Assembly (NCBI GenBank): GCA_964244295.1
Contig: CAXTIG010000041.1
Coordinates: 1-64,000 of the forward strand
Reading direction: 5' to 3'
Source of the DNA: JAJAZB01 sp964244295
GTDB lineage: Bacteria > Bacteroidota > Bacteroidia > Cytophagales > Spirosomataceae
DNA: 64,000 nt
Part shown: piece by piece, positions 45,195-52,676 of the stretch
Numbering within the stretch: position 1 is the stretch's first letter
Layout: each line of letters begins with the position of its first letter
Notes under the pieces: generated by a model
Told to the model about the DNA's origin: nothing
What the model saw: only the letters and a program-made list of their open reading frames with translations
The model's database searches: none
Made by a program: the position numbers and the translations under genes

Positions 45195-47012
45195 CTAAAC
45201 CGGGTCTTGCGACAAAACAACCGTGCCGTAAGCGGACACGCTCACGCGGGCAACGGCAGGATTTTGATCGGCATTGGCCTCGGTGTCGAAACTGGGGGCG
45301 TTGGTAAATTCGTCGTCGTATCCTTCCCAATCGCTGTTGAAACGCACCCGCCACATCCCCGCGTGGGGCACCGGCAGGTCGTACTCTTCGATGGCGTTGT
45401 TCGAGAAATTCATCACCACCAGCGTACTGTCGGCGGGACCACCGGCCTCCCAGCGGTGGAAGGCGATGAGCTTACGCTCGTTGTCCACGGCGAGCAAGCC
45501 GGTGTTGTGACCCGTCAACCCAGCGGTAAGGCCCTGGCGGTTGAGGCGCAGGTCAATCAGGTCGCGGTGGAGTTTCACGAGGCCCTTAAATTCCTTGAAC
45601 CGGTTCCAGTCGATGGGGTCGGTATCCGAAAACCAGCGACCCTCGAGCAGTTCGTGACCCTGAAAAATCATCGGCACCCCCGGCGCGGTGAGCACCAGGG
45701 CAATGCCCAGGGTAGAGCGTTTCTTGGAAAAATAGTTGTTCACGTCGCCGTCGGCGATTTCTTCGGCCACCCGCGCCTTGCCGTTGGATACTTCATCGTG
45801 CGATTCAGTGTAAATGACCCGCTGGAAGGCGTTGCCGTTGTAGTTGGCGAGCAGCGCCGTGGCAACGGTATCCATGTTCCGGTCGTCGTCGCTCTGGGCG
45901 ATGAGCGTTTCGCGGATGGGGTGGACAAAATCGGCATCCCACTGGCTGGAGTACCCCAGGCCGCCGTCTTCAACCGGGGCGGTGATGAAATCGAGGCTGT
46001 GGAGGTCTTCGGCCACCGTAAATTTCCAGGGATACCGCTCCCGGATTTCCCGGTTGATACGCTGGATGAGGTGAACGCCTTCCGCCAAGTTGTTGTCGGG
46101 GTTTTCATCGGCGTGAACGTTGCGGATGTACGGAATCATGTCCATCCGCAGGCCGTCGAGGTGGTATTCGTCGAGCCACATCAGGGCGTTGTCGCGGATG
46201 TACTGCTGCACCTCCGGTCGGGCGTAGTCGGGGCGGGTGTCGCCCCAGGGCGTGGTGCTGCGCCAGTCGTTGTAAAAATAAATCCCACCCTTGTCGTTTT
46301 CGCTCCAGCCGTCGAACTGCCAGAGGTCGAGGTCGCCGGGGCCGAAGTGGTTGTACACCACGTCGAGAATCACCGAAATGCCCCGCTCGTGGGCGGCTTT
46401 TACGAAACTTTTAAAGCCCTTGACCCCACCGTAGCGGGTTTCCACCGCGAAGGGGTGGGCGGGGTTGTAGCCCCAGGAAAAATCGCCGGGAAACTCGGCG
46501 ATGGGCATGACTTCGATGGCATTGATGCCGAGTTTTTGCAAATAATCCAGCTTTTCGATGGCACTGAAAAAATCGCCTGGTTGGTCTTTTTCTTTGGCGT
46601 TGAACGTGCCGATGTGCAGTTCGTACACCACGAGCTTATTCCAGGTCGGCATCCGGTACTCGCCATCCTTTTCCCAGTCAAAATCCGAAGGGTCGATGAT
46701 GAGCGAGTGGCCCACCGAGTTGCTCAGTTCGCGGGCGTAGGGGTCGTTGCGGTCAAACTCGCCGAAGGGTGTTTTCAGGTGGTACTTGTAACCCTGACCG
46801 GCTTTGGCTTCGGGTACGTTGCCGCCCCAGTAGCCGGTGTCTTCGGGCTGGAGGGGATTAGCTTCCGGCGACCAGTCGTTGAAGTCGCCCGTGACGAACA
46901 CCTCGTCGGCGTGGGGTGCCCAAACGCGAAAAAAGGTGCCTTCCTCGTGCAGGAGGGCACCCATACCCGTCACCTGAACCGCAGGGGCGGTTTCTGTCTG
47001 TACAGATTTCAT
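45195..47012 (-). CDS. GH13 1,4-alpha-glucan branching-enzyme-like protein
   Basis: A protein of 605 residues. The N-terminal CBM48-like domain is in GTFFRVWAPHADEVFVTGDFNDWSPEANPL. The (beta/alpha)8 barrel carries DVVYNHFGP, then DGLRMDMI (nucleophile Asp), VAEDLHS (acid/base Glu) and YTESHDEV (third acid, HDE). A C-terminal beta domain ends the protein. The SHDEV and GFNDW motifs fit GlgB-type branching enzymes, but it is shorter than standard GlgB, so amylase or trehalohydrolase-like activity is possible. There is no signal peptide. Confidence 0.82.
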   Translation of the reverse strand: MKSVQTETAPAVQVTGMGALLHEEGTFFRVWAPHADEVFVTGDFNDWSPEANPLQPEDTGYWGGNVPEAKAGQGYKYHLKTPFGEFDRNDPYARELSNSVGHSLIIDPSDFDWEKDGEYRMPTWNKLVVYELHIGTFNAKEKDQPGDFFSAIEKLDYLQKLGINAIEVMPIAEFPGDFSWGYNPAHPFAVETRYGGVKGFKSFVKAAHERGISVILDVVYNHFGPGDLDLWQFDGWSENDKGGIYFYNDWRSTTPWGDTRPDYARPEVQQYIRDNALMWLDEYHLDGLRMDMIPYIRNVHADENPDNNLAEGVHLIQRINREIRERYPWKFTVAEDLHSLDFITAPVEDGGLGYSSQWDADFVHPIRETLIAQSDDDRNMDTVATALLANYNGNAFQRVIYTESHDEVSNGKARVAEEIADGDVNNYFSKKRSTLGIALVLTAPGVPMIFQGHELLEGRWFSDTDPIDWNRFKEFKGLVKLHRDLIDLRLNRQGLTAGLTGHNTGLLAVDNERKLIAFHRWEAGGPADSTLVVMNFSNNAIEEYDLPVPHAGMWRVRFNSDWEGYDDEFTNAPSFDTEANADQNPAVARVSVSAYGTVVLSQDPV

Positions 47013-47119
47013 GAAAAGTGTGGAGGAGTAAATTAGAATTCACGGGAAAAAGAAAAGAGGCCGCCGGGTTGGTTACCTGACCTTAGACGGGTACGTTTTC
47101 CCCAAAAAAACGGGTGCCA

Positions 47120-47178
47120 GCGGGTAGAATTGGCACTAGCGAGGCTTCGTGCCAAAATGTGTAGAAATAAATACCCGC
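47120..47178. repeat. Nested stems upstream of ahcY
   Basis: An outer stem GCGGGTA/TACCCGC (47120-47126 and 47172-47178) encloses an inner stem TTGGCAC/GTGCCAA (47130-47136 and 47149-47155). It lies upstream of the best promoter box for ahcY (47224), so it would be outside the transcript from that promoter. Confidence 0.45.
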
Positions 47179-47223
47179 AGCGGTGCGGTCGCTGGAATTG
47201 CCGGAATTCTACGCAGTTTAGCT

Positions 47224-47231
47224 TACTTTTG
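47224..47231 (+). promoter_or_regulatory. -7 box of the ahcY promoter
   Basis: TACTTTTG matches TAnnTTTG, with a TTG at 47198-47200 (23 bases upstream) as a possible -33 element. It is 28 bases before the ahcY ATG. Confidence 0.65.
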
Positions 47232-47259
47232 CGTTCTTATTTTTTGACAAAACCCCCGC

Positions 47260-48573
47260 ATGGAAGCCACCCAAACGTACCTCCCCTACAAAGTAAAAGA
47301 CATCACGCTGGCCGAATGGGGCCGGAAGGAAATCCGCTTGGCCGAAGCCGAAATGCCCGGTTTGATGGCGATTCGCCGCGAGTACGGTCCGCAGCAGCCC
47401 CTGGCCGGGGCGCGCATCGCCGGGTGTTTGCACATGACCATCCAGACCGCCGTGCTCATCGAAACGCTCACGGCCCTGGGCGCGGAAGTGACCTGGTCGT
47501 CCTGCAATATTTTCTCGACCCAAGACCACGCCGCCGCCGCCATTGCCGCCGCCGGTACGCCGGTGTACGCCTGGAAGGGGATGAACGAAGAAGAATTCAA
47601 CTGGTGCATCGAGCAGACGCTCTTTTTCGGGGAAGACCGCCAGCCGCTGAACCTGATTCTCGATGATGGTGGCGATTTGACCAACATGGTTTTCGACGAA
47701 TACCCCGAACTCATCGCGGGCATCCGGGGTCTGTCGGAAGAAACCACGACGGGCGTTCACCGGCTCTACGAACGCCTGAAAGCCGGGACGCTGCACCTGC
47801 CTTCGATCAACGTGAACGACTCGGTGACGAAGTCGAAATTCGACAACAAATACGGCTGCCGGGAGTCGCTGGTGGACGCCATCCGGCGCGGAACCGACCT
47901 CATGCTGGCCGGGAAAGTGGCCGTCGTGGCGGGTTACGGCGACGTGGGCAAAGGCTCCGCCGAATCGCTGCGCGGGGCGGGCTGCCGGGTGCTGGTGACG
48001 GAAATCGACCCGATTTGCGCCCTGCAAGCGGCGATGGACGGCTTCGAGGTGGTGACGATGGACGAGGCCGCCCCCCGCGCCAACATTTTCGTAACCGCCA
48101 CGGGCAACGTGAAAATCATCCGCGACCGCCACTTCCGCGCCATGCGCGACAAAGCCGTGGTGTGCAACATCGGCCACTTCGACAACGAAATCGACATGGC
48201 CTGGCTGAACCAGACCTATGGCTCCGGCAAGCAGCAAATCAAACCCCAGGTGGATTTGTACGACCTCGACGGCAAGGAAATCATCGTGCTCGCCGAAGGG
48301 CGGCTCGTGAACCTGGGCGTGGCGATGGGCCACCCCTCGTTTGTGATGTCCTGCTCGTTTTCCAACCAAACCCTGGCGCAACTCGAACTCTGGACCCACG
48401 CCGACCGCTACGAAAAGAGAGTGTACGTGCTGCCCAAGCACCTCGACGAAAAAGTAGCCGCCCTGCACCTCGACCACGTGGGGGCCAAACTCGAAAAACT
48501 CGAAACCGAGCAGGCCGAGTACATCGGCGTGACGGTGGAAGGGCCGTTTAAGTCGGAGATGTATCGGTATTAG
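47260..48573 (+). CDS. ahcY: S-adenosylhomocysteine hydrolase
   Basis: A protein of 437 residues that reversibly converts S-adenosylhomocysteine to adenosine and homocysteine, clearing the product of methyltransferases. Motifs include CLHMTIQTAVLIETL, SCNIFSTQDHAAAAI, LPSINVNDSVTKSKFDNKYGCRESL (substrate and catalytic Lys/Asp/Asn), the NAD-binding VAGYGDVGKGSAESLRG, ATGNVKII, CNIGHFDNEID and the C-terminal KSEMYRY. All are standard. A strong terminator follows at 48604-48640. Confidence 0.97.
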   Translation: MEATQTYLPYKVKDITLAEWGRKEIRLAEAEMPGLMAIRREYGPQQPLAGARIAGCLHMTIQTAVLIETLTALGAEVTWSSCNIFSTQDHAAAAIAAAGTPVYAWKGMNEEEFNWCIEQTLFFGEDRQPLNLILDDGGDLTNMVFDEYPELIAGIRGLSEETTTGVHRLYERLKAGTLHLPSINVNDSVTKSKFDNKYGCRESLVDAIRRGTDLMLAGKVAVVAGYGDVGKGSAESLRGAGCRVLVTEIDPICALQAAMDGFEVVTMDEAAPRANIFVTATGNVKIIRDRHFRAMRDKAVVCNIGHFDNEIDMAWLNQTYGSGKQQIKPQVDLYDLDGKEIIVLAEGRLVNLGVAMGHPSFVMSCSFSNQTLAQLELWTHADRYEKRVYVLPKHLDEKVAALHLDHVGAKLEKLETEQAEYIGVTVEGPFKSEMYRY

Positions 48574-48603
48574 TCGATAGTCAGCAGTCGATAGTCTTTA
48601 GTG

Positions 48604-48640
48604 AAAACGCCCGCCCTGCATCGATGGGGGCGGGCGTTTT
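48604..48640 (+). terminator. Strong intrinsic terminator after ahcY
   Basis: AAAACGCCCGCCC (48604-48616) pairs perfectly with GGGCGGGCGTTTT (48628-48640). The stem ends in a T-run on the + strand, 30 bases after the ahcY stop. Confidence 0.9.
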
Positions 48641-48713
48641 GGGTTGCTGGATTGGGGCAAACCGACGTTGGAGTGGGTTTTTAATTTATATTTACCAAAA
48701 AACAACTCCAGCT

Positions 48714-48977
48714 ATGAGTACCCTGGACATCGAAATTACCACCTATGAAACGCTGAAAGCGAAGTTGGGGGAAAAAGAGGCAAAGGCGCTTTTGGAATAC
48801 ATCGACCTGAAAAGCGGCATCACCGAAGACCGGGCCGACAAGCGGTATTCCACCGACGACAAGGTGAAGTTTTACATTTCAGAAGCCAAGACCGAAATCG
48901 TTCGCTGGATGTTTGTGTTTTGGGTGGGTCAACTGGCCGCGATGATTGGCGTTGTGCTGTTGGTTTTGAAAAAATGA
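48714..48977 (+). CDS. Small coiled-coil protein with C-terminal membrane helix
   Basis: A protein of 87 residues from ATG 48714. The body is helical (YETLKAKLGEKEAKALLEYIDLKSGITEDRADKRYSTDDKVKFYISEAKTEIV), and the C-terminus (WMFVFWVGQLAAMIGVVLLVLKK) is one membrane helix. This layout matches DUF1640/CCDC90-like small tail-anchored proteins. It is a single-gene unit between two terminators. Confidence 0.75.
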   Translation: MSTLDIEITTYETLKAKLGEKEAKALLEYIDLKSGITEDRADKRYSTDDKVKFYISEAKTEIVRWMFVFWVGQLAAMIGVVLLVLKK

Positions 48978-48986
48978 ATTTAGGTT

Positions 48987-49038
48987 CTAAGCAAGAAAAA
49001 TCCGTCCGGTCTCAGCAGGGCGGGTTTTTCTTGCTTAG
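48987..49038. terminator. Bidirectional terminator
   Basis: CTAAGCAAGAAAAATCCGTCC pairs with its near-complement ending GTTTTTCTTGCTTAG at 49038. T-runs are present in both directions, and it separates two convergent genes. The stop of the Uma2-family gene lies inside it. Confidence 0.88.
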
Positions 49039-49652
49039 GTCGTTTCGGGCAGGGGCGGTTTTTTGAAAACTTCGCTGACCGACAACTCAAAGTCGGGTAG
49101 GGCCGGGGCGGCTGAACAGCGGTCGTCGCCCCGGTAAACGGCCATGGTTAGGCCGTGGTAAACGTGGACTTCTTTGAATTCGGGAAAAATTTGCCAAATC
49201 ACTTCAACCCCTGCCTCGCGGTAGTTGATGAGTTTCTGAGTGACTCGGTTGACGGCATCCGTGCCGGAGGTGATTTCAATGACAAAAGATGGAACCTGGT
49301 TCGTGCCATGTGCCATTCGAGCCAGTTGCTCTGGAGCAAAATATGCGACATCCGGCCTGCGGTGAATGGTTTCTAAAAAAAAGGTGTCGATTTCCTGTTC
49401 GAGTGCTCCGTCTACTTTCCCGGTTTGGCGGAGACTGTCAAAATGCCGGCGCAGGTTCAGCAGAATAAATAACTGGTACTGATTCATGGATTGACGCGTT
49501 TTTACCACCTCGCCATTCACCCACTCGTATTTGAATCCGTCTTCCCGGCTCAGGTATTTTCGCTGAAAGGCGGGCCAACTCAGCCACACTGCCTCACGGG
49601 TTCGGTGGGTAGTTGTTCTCCGAGGACGCGGTCGCACGGTTGTTGTTTCCAT
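49035..49652 (-). CDS. Uma2-family (DUF820) nuclease-like protein
   Basis: A protein of 205 residues from ATG 49652. After a basic N-terminus (RPRPRRTTTHRTRE) come YEWVNGEVVKT, the PD-(D/E)xK-like core RRPDVAYFAPE ... VPSFVIEITSGTDAVNRVTQKLINYREAGVEVIWQIFPEFKEVHVY, and a short tail. The catalytic Asp in RRPDV and Glu in VIEI fit DUF820. Function in the cell is unknown, though the family is often linked with mobile or repeat-rich DNA. Confidence 0.8.
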   Translation of the reverse strand: METTTVRPRPRRTTTHRTREAVWLSWPAFQRKYLSREDGFKYEWVNGEVVKTRQSMNQYQLFILLNLRRHFDSLRQTGKVDGALEQEIDTFFLETIHRRPDVAYFAPEQLARMAHGTNQVPSFVIEITSGTDAVNRVTQKLINYREAGVEVIWQIFPEFKEVHVYHGLTMAVYRGDDRCSAAPALPDFELSVSEVFKKPPLPETT

Positions 49653-49806
49653 CTTTGAAGTCGATTTCGGGTAAAGTAAACGGTTCCTCCCCAAAAGCAC
49701 AACTCAAAAAAAACGGTTGAGGTTGTTGCGTTGACCCCATCCGAACTCATCCGCGCCCGATTTTTGTTGGCTTGATTCAAAGAGAAATTTTACCCTCCCG
49801 ATTGTT

Positions 49807-51075
49807 TTGAACAGCACCGAAAAACACACCGAAACCGCCGTGCTCGTGGCCCTCACCACGCCCCACCAGCTGGAAGAAAAAACCGCCGAATACCTCGACG
49901 AGCTTCAGTTTCTGGCCGAAACCTCCGGCCTGCGCACCGTCCGGCGCTTTACCCAGCGCCTCGAACGGCCCGACCTCAACACCTATTTTGGCAAAGGCCG
50001 CTTCGAGGACCTCGTGGCTTTCGTCATCGACCAGGCCGTCGACTTGATTATTTGCGACGACGAACTCTCGCCCCGGCAAATCCGGAACATGGAATCGGCC
50101 TTCGAGGAGCGGGCGAAGGACGTGAAAATCATTGACCGCAGTTTGCTGATTCTGAATATTTTCGCCCAGCGGGCGCAAACCGTGCAGGCCAAAACCCAGG
50201 TGGAACTGGCTCAACAGCAGTATATTCTGCCCCGCCTCACGCGGATGTGGACGCACTTGAGCCGGCAGCGGGGCGGCGTGGGGATGCGCGGACCGGGGGA
50301 AAAAGAATTGGAAACCGACCGCCGGATTGCCAACGACCGCATCGCCTTGCTCAAGGAAAAACTCGAACGCATCGACCGCCAGGCCGTCACCCAGCGGAAA
50401 AATAGGGACCGGATGGTGCGCGTGGCGCTGGTGGGCTACACCAACGTGGGCAAAAGCACGCTGATGCGGCGGCTGGCGAAAGCCGAGGTTTTTGCCGAAA
50501 ACAAACTCTTCGCGACGGTCGATTCGACGGTGCGGAAAGTGAGCATCGAACAAATCCCGTTTTTGCTCACCGACACGGTCGGATTCATCCGCAAATTGCC
50601 CACGATGCTCATCGAGTCGTTTAAATCGACGCTCGACGAAGTGCGCGAGGCGGATATTTTGCTGCACGTCGTGGACGTATCGCACCCCTCGTTCGAGGAG
50701 CAAATCGACGTGGTGAATGCGACCCTGGCCGACATCGGGGCCGGGGACAAACCCACCATCCTGGTTTTCAACAAAATCGACGCCTACCGCCCCAGCGACG
50801 CCGAGGCGTTTGAAGCTGAAAACGAGGGCGTTTCGACGATTGAATTTCTGAAACGCAGTTTTCTCGACAGCAAAAAACCGAAGTCGGTTTTCATCTCCGC
50901 CGAATTGAAGCAAAACCTGGACGAACTCCGCGCCGAACTCGTGGGCCTGGTGAAGGAAAAACACTTCCAGATTTTCCCGAACTGGGTGAACGAACCGCTG
51001 TATGGGGCTGAGTACGGCGCTGCCGGCGAGTCGGTTGGCGGGGAAGTGGAGTCGGAGCGGGTGTCGAAAAATTGA
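49807..51075 (+). CDS. hflX: Ribosome-associated GTPase HflX
   Basis: A protein of 422 residues starting at TTG 49807. The N-terminal HflX domain has NTYFGKGRFEDLVAFV and ICDDELSPRQIRNME; the linker has SRQRGGVGMRGPGEKELETDRR. The GTPase domain has G1 VGYTNVGKST, G3 DTVGFIRKLP, G4 NKID and the G5-like VFISAE. HflX binds the 50S subunit and rescues stalled ribosomes. It converges with a small DNA-binding gene across a repeat cluster. Confidence 0.95.
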   Translation: MNSTEKHTETAVLVALTTPHQLEEKTAEYLDELQFLAETSGLRTVRRFTQRLERPDLNTYFGKGRFEDLVAFVIDQAVDLIICDDELSPRQIRNMESAFEERAKDVKIIDRSLLILNIFAQRAQTVQAKTQVELAQQQYILPRLTRMWTHLSRQRGGVGMRGPGEKELETDRRIANDRIALLKEKLERIDRQAVTQRKNRDRMVRVALVGYTNVGKSTLMRRLAKAEVFAENKLFATVDSTVRKVSIEQIPFLLTDTVGFIRKLPTMLIESFKSTLDEVREADILLHVVDVSHPSFEEQIDVVNATLADIGAGDKPTILVFNKIDAYRPSDAEAFEAENEGVSTIEFLKRSFLDSKKPKSVFISAELKQNLDELRAELVGLVKEKHFQIFPNWVNEPLYGAEYGAAGESVGGEVESERVSKN

Positions 51076-51093
51076 TTTGAGATAAGAAAAAGG

Positions 51094-51214
51094 GTCACGC
51101 TGAGCGGAGTCGAAGCGCAACGTTGTCACGCTGAGCGGAGTCGAAGCGCAACGTTGTCGTCCTTCGACTTCGCTCAGGATGACAACGTTGCGCTTCGACT
51201 CCGCTCAGCGTGAC
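51094..51214. repeat. Tandem and inverted copies of a 31-bp GTCACGCTGAGCGGAG repeat
   Basis: Units at 51094-51124 and 51125-51155 are identical and tandem, and 51184-51214 is the inverted copy. Between them GTCGTCCTTCGACTTCGCTCAGGATGAC adds a related hairpin. The block sits between convergent genes and can fold as a long hairpin on either strand. Confidence 0.9.
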
Positions 51215-51221
51215 CCCTGTT

Positions 51222-51413
51222 TTATGTCTCCGTGCCCGGTTTTTTGGGTTGCTTCGGCGAGCGGTTGGCCTTCTTCAACGCCTCGCTCAACAGAAATTCA
51301 ATCTGCCCGTTTACGCTCCGAAACTCGTCCTCCGCCCAGCGTTCCACCGCCGCCATCAAGTCAGCGTTGACGCGGAGAACGAAGGTTTTTTTCGGACTTT
51401 TCTCTTTCGCCAT
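51222..51413 (-). CDS. Arc-type ribbon-helix-helix protein
   Basis: A protein of 63 residues. KKTFVLRVNADLMAAVERWAEDEFRSVNGQIEFLLSEALKKA has the strand-helix-helix pattern of Arc/MetJ-type proteins (strand FVLRV, then helix with W, then NGQIEFLLSEAL). It starts 2 bases after the SPFH gene ends, so the two form an operon; this pairing recurs in Bacteroidota. It may regulate the pair or bind elsewhere. Confidence 0.8.
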   Translation of the reverse strand: MAKEKSPKKTFVLRVNADLMAAVERWAEDEFRSVNGQIEFLLSEALKKANRSPKQPKKPGTET

Positions 51414-51415
51414 AC

Positions 51416-52261
51416 TCAGTGGTGCAACGTGCCGGCATTGACAACGGGACTGACGGCGCGGTCGGAGCAGAGCACCACCAGCAAATTGCTGACCATCGCG
51501 GCCTTGCGCTCTTCGTCGAGTTCGACCACCTGATTTTCGGCCAACCGGTGGAGGGCCATTTCGACCATGCCCACGGCCCCTTCCACAATTTTGGCGCGGG
51601 CCGCCACCACGGCGGTGGCCTGTTGGCGTTGGAGCATCGCGTGAGCGATTTCTTCGGCGTACACCAGGTGCGTGATGCGGGCTTCGATCACCTCGACGCC
51701 CGCCCTCGCCAGGCGGTCCCGGAGTTCGGTTTCCAACTCGCCCCGGATGATTTCACCGCCGCCGCGCAGGGTCACTTCCTGCTCGTCGTCGAAGTGGTCG
51801 TAGGAATAACTGCCCGCCAGGTGACGGATGGCCGTGTCGCTCTGGAGTTTGACGAACTGTTCGTAGTTGTCGACCTCGAACCGGGCTTTGGCGGTATCGG
51901 CCACGCGCCACATTACCACGGCACCGATCACGATCGGGTTGCCGAGCCGGTCGTTGACCTTGATTTTGTCCGTTTCAAAATTCCGGGCTTTCAGCGAAAT
52001 TTTGGTTTTGGTGTAAAACGGGTTTGACCAGTAAAACCCGGATTCCGTGACCGTGCCGACGTAATCGCCGAACAGCACCAGCACCTTGCCCTCATTGGGA
52101 TTAACGATGTAGACCCCGCCAATAGCTGCCATCAGGAGCAGGCCGACGACAACCCCAACCCCAGGAATACTCACCGAAATTAGGGCACCGACAAGCGCCA
52201 AAAGCAGACCTGCGATCAGGGCCATGTACCCGGAAGCGGGTTTGATGATAATTTCTTTCAT
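51416..52261 (-). CDS. SPFH/band-7 domain membrane protein
   Basis: A protein of 281 residues from ATG 52261. Two N-terminal hydrophobic stretches (YMALIAGLLLALVGALISVSIPG, VGVVVGLLLMAAIGGVYIV) anchor it. The SPFH domain follows (NPNEGKVLVLFGDYVGTVTESGFYWSNPF ... ARNFETDKIKVNDRLGNPIVIGAVVMWRVAD), then helices of the stomatin/flotillin type (RAGVEVIEARITHLVYAEEIAHAMLQRQQATAVVAARAKIVEGAVGMVEMAL). It probably forms oligomeric membrane microdomains. The open frame upstream to 52588 runs through a repeat and is not coding. Confidence 0.9.
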   Translation of the reverse strand: MKEIIIKPASGYMALIAGLLLALVGALISVSIPGVGVVVGLLLMAAIGGVYIVNPNEGKVLVLFGDYVGTVTESGFYWSNPFYTKTKISLKARNFETDKIKVNDRLGNPIVIGAVVMWRVADTAKARFEVDNYEQFVKLQSDTAIRHLAGSYSYDHFDDEQEVTLRGGGEIIRGELETELRDRLARAGVEVIEARITHLVYAEEIAHAMLQRQQATAVVAARAKIVEGAVGMVEMALHRLAENQVVELDEERKAAMVSNLLVVLCSDRAVSPVVNAGTLHH

Positions 52262-52416
52262 GGGATTTTTTGATAGTAATTTGATATCGTAAATGTATCG
52301 CAAACTAAATTGGTTTTCCAAGAAGTGCGGGTCAAATTTTAGTCGGTTCGGGAGGAAATGGCGTTTCAGGAGATTACTGAGCTTGTTTGGGATTTCAGTG
52401 ATTAGCAAAACTCGGG

Positions 52417-52520
52417 TTGTCATCCCGACGAAGGAGGGATCTCGTTGGCCCCCCGATCCCTTTGCCGATAGCCAAACGACTTGGAAATGCGACGAGATCC
52501 CTCCTTCGTCGGGATGACAA
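52417..52520. repeat. 29-bp inverted repeat of the GTCATCCCGACG family
   Basis: TTGTCATCCCGACGAAGG... (52417-52445) and its perfect complement (52492-52520), near-identical to the repeat at 42951-43052. It lies upstream of the SPFH gene. Confidence 0.9.
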
Positions 52521-52582
52521 TTTCGTTTTCGTAGTCCAAAATGGCTTCGTTGGCGAGTAGCGTAACTGCTTAGAAGTTTCTT

Positions 52583-52639
52583 TTTCAAAAAAGCAGCCCC
52601 TTTCCCGATCGGGTCGGAGAAGGGGCTGCTTTTTTGAAA
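52583..52639. terminator. 20-bp hairpin terminator
   Basis: TTTCAAAAAAGCAGCCCCTT (52583-52602) pairs perfectly with 52620-52639, with T-runs in both directions. On the minus strand it ends the upstream phosphoesterase transcript, whose stop is at 52677. Confidence 0.88.
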
Positions 52640-52676
52640 CCCAAACCAACGCTCGAAATGAGACTAAACCCTGCGC

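Noticed and set aside
45192..47036. 614-codon open frame on the + strand
   Set aside because: It is antisense to the GH13 gene, whose catalytic motifs are complete. High GC content keeps the opposite strand open.
47100..47259. S-adenosylhomocysteine riboswitch before ahcY
   Set aside because: The stems do not match the known SAH riboswitch layout that I can recall, and the best promoter box lies downstream of them.
47218..48477. 419-codon open frame antisense to ahcY
   Set aside because: AhcY is fully supported by conserved motifs; the antisense frame has no protein-like domain.
49777..51129. 450-codon open frame antisense to hflX
   Set aside because: It is a shadow of the HflX gene and runs into intergenic repeats at its start.
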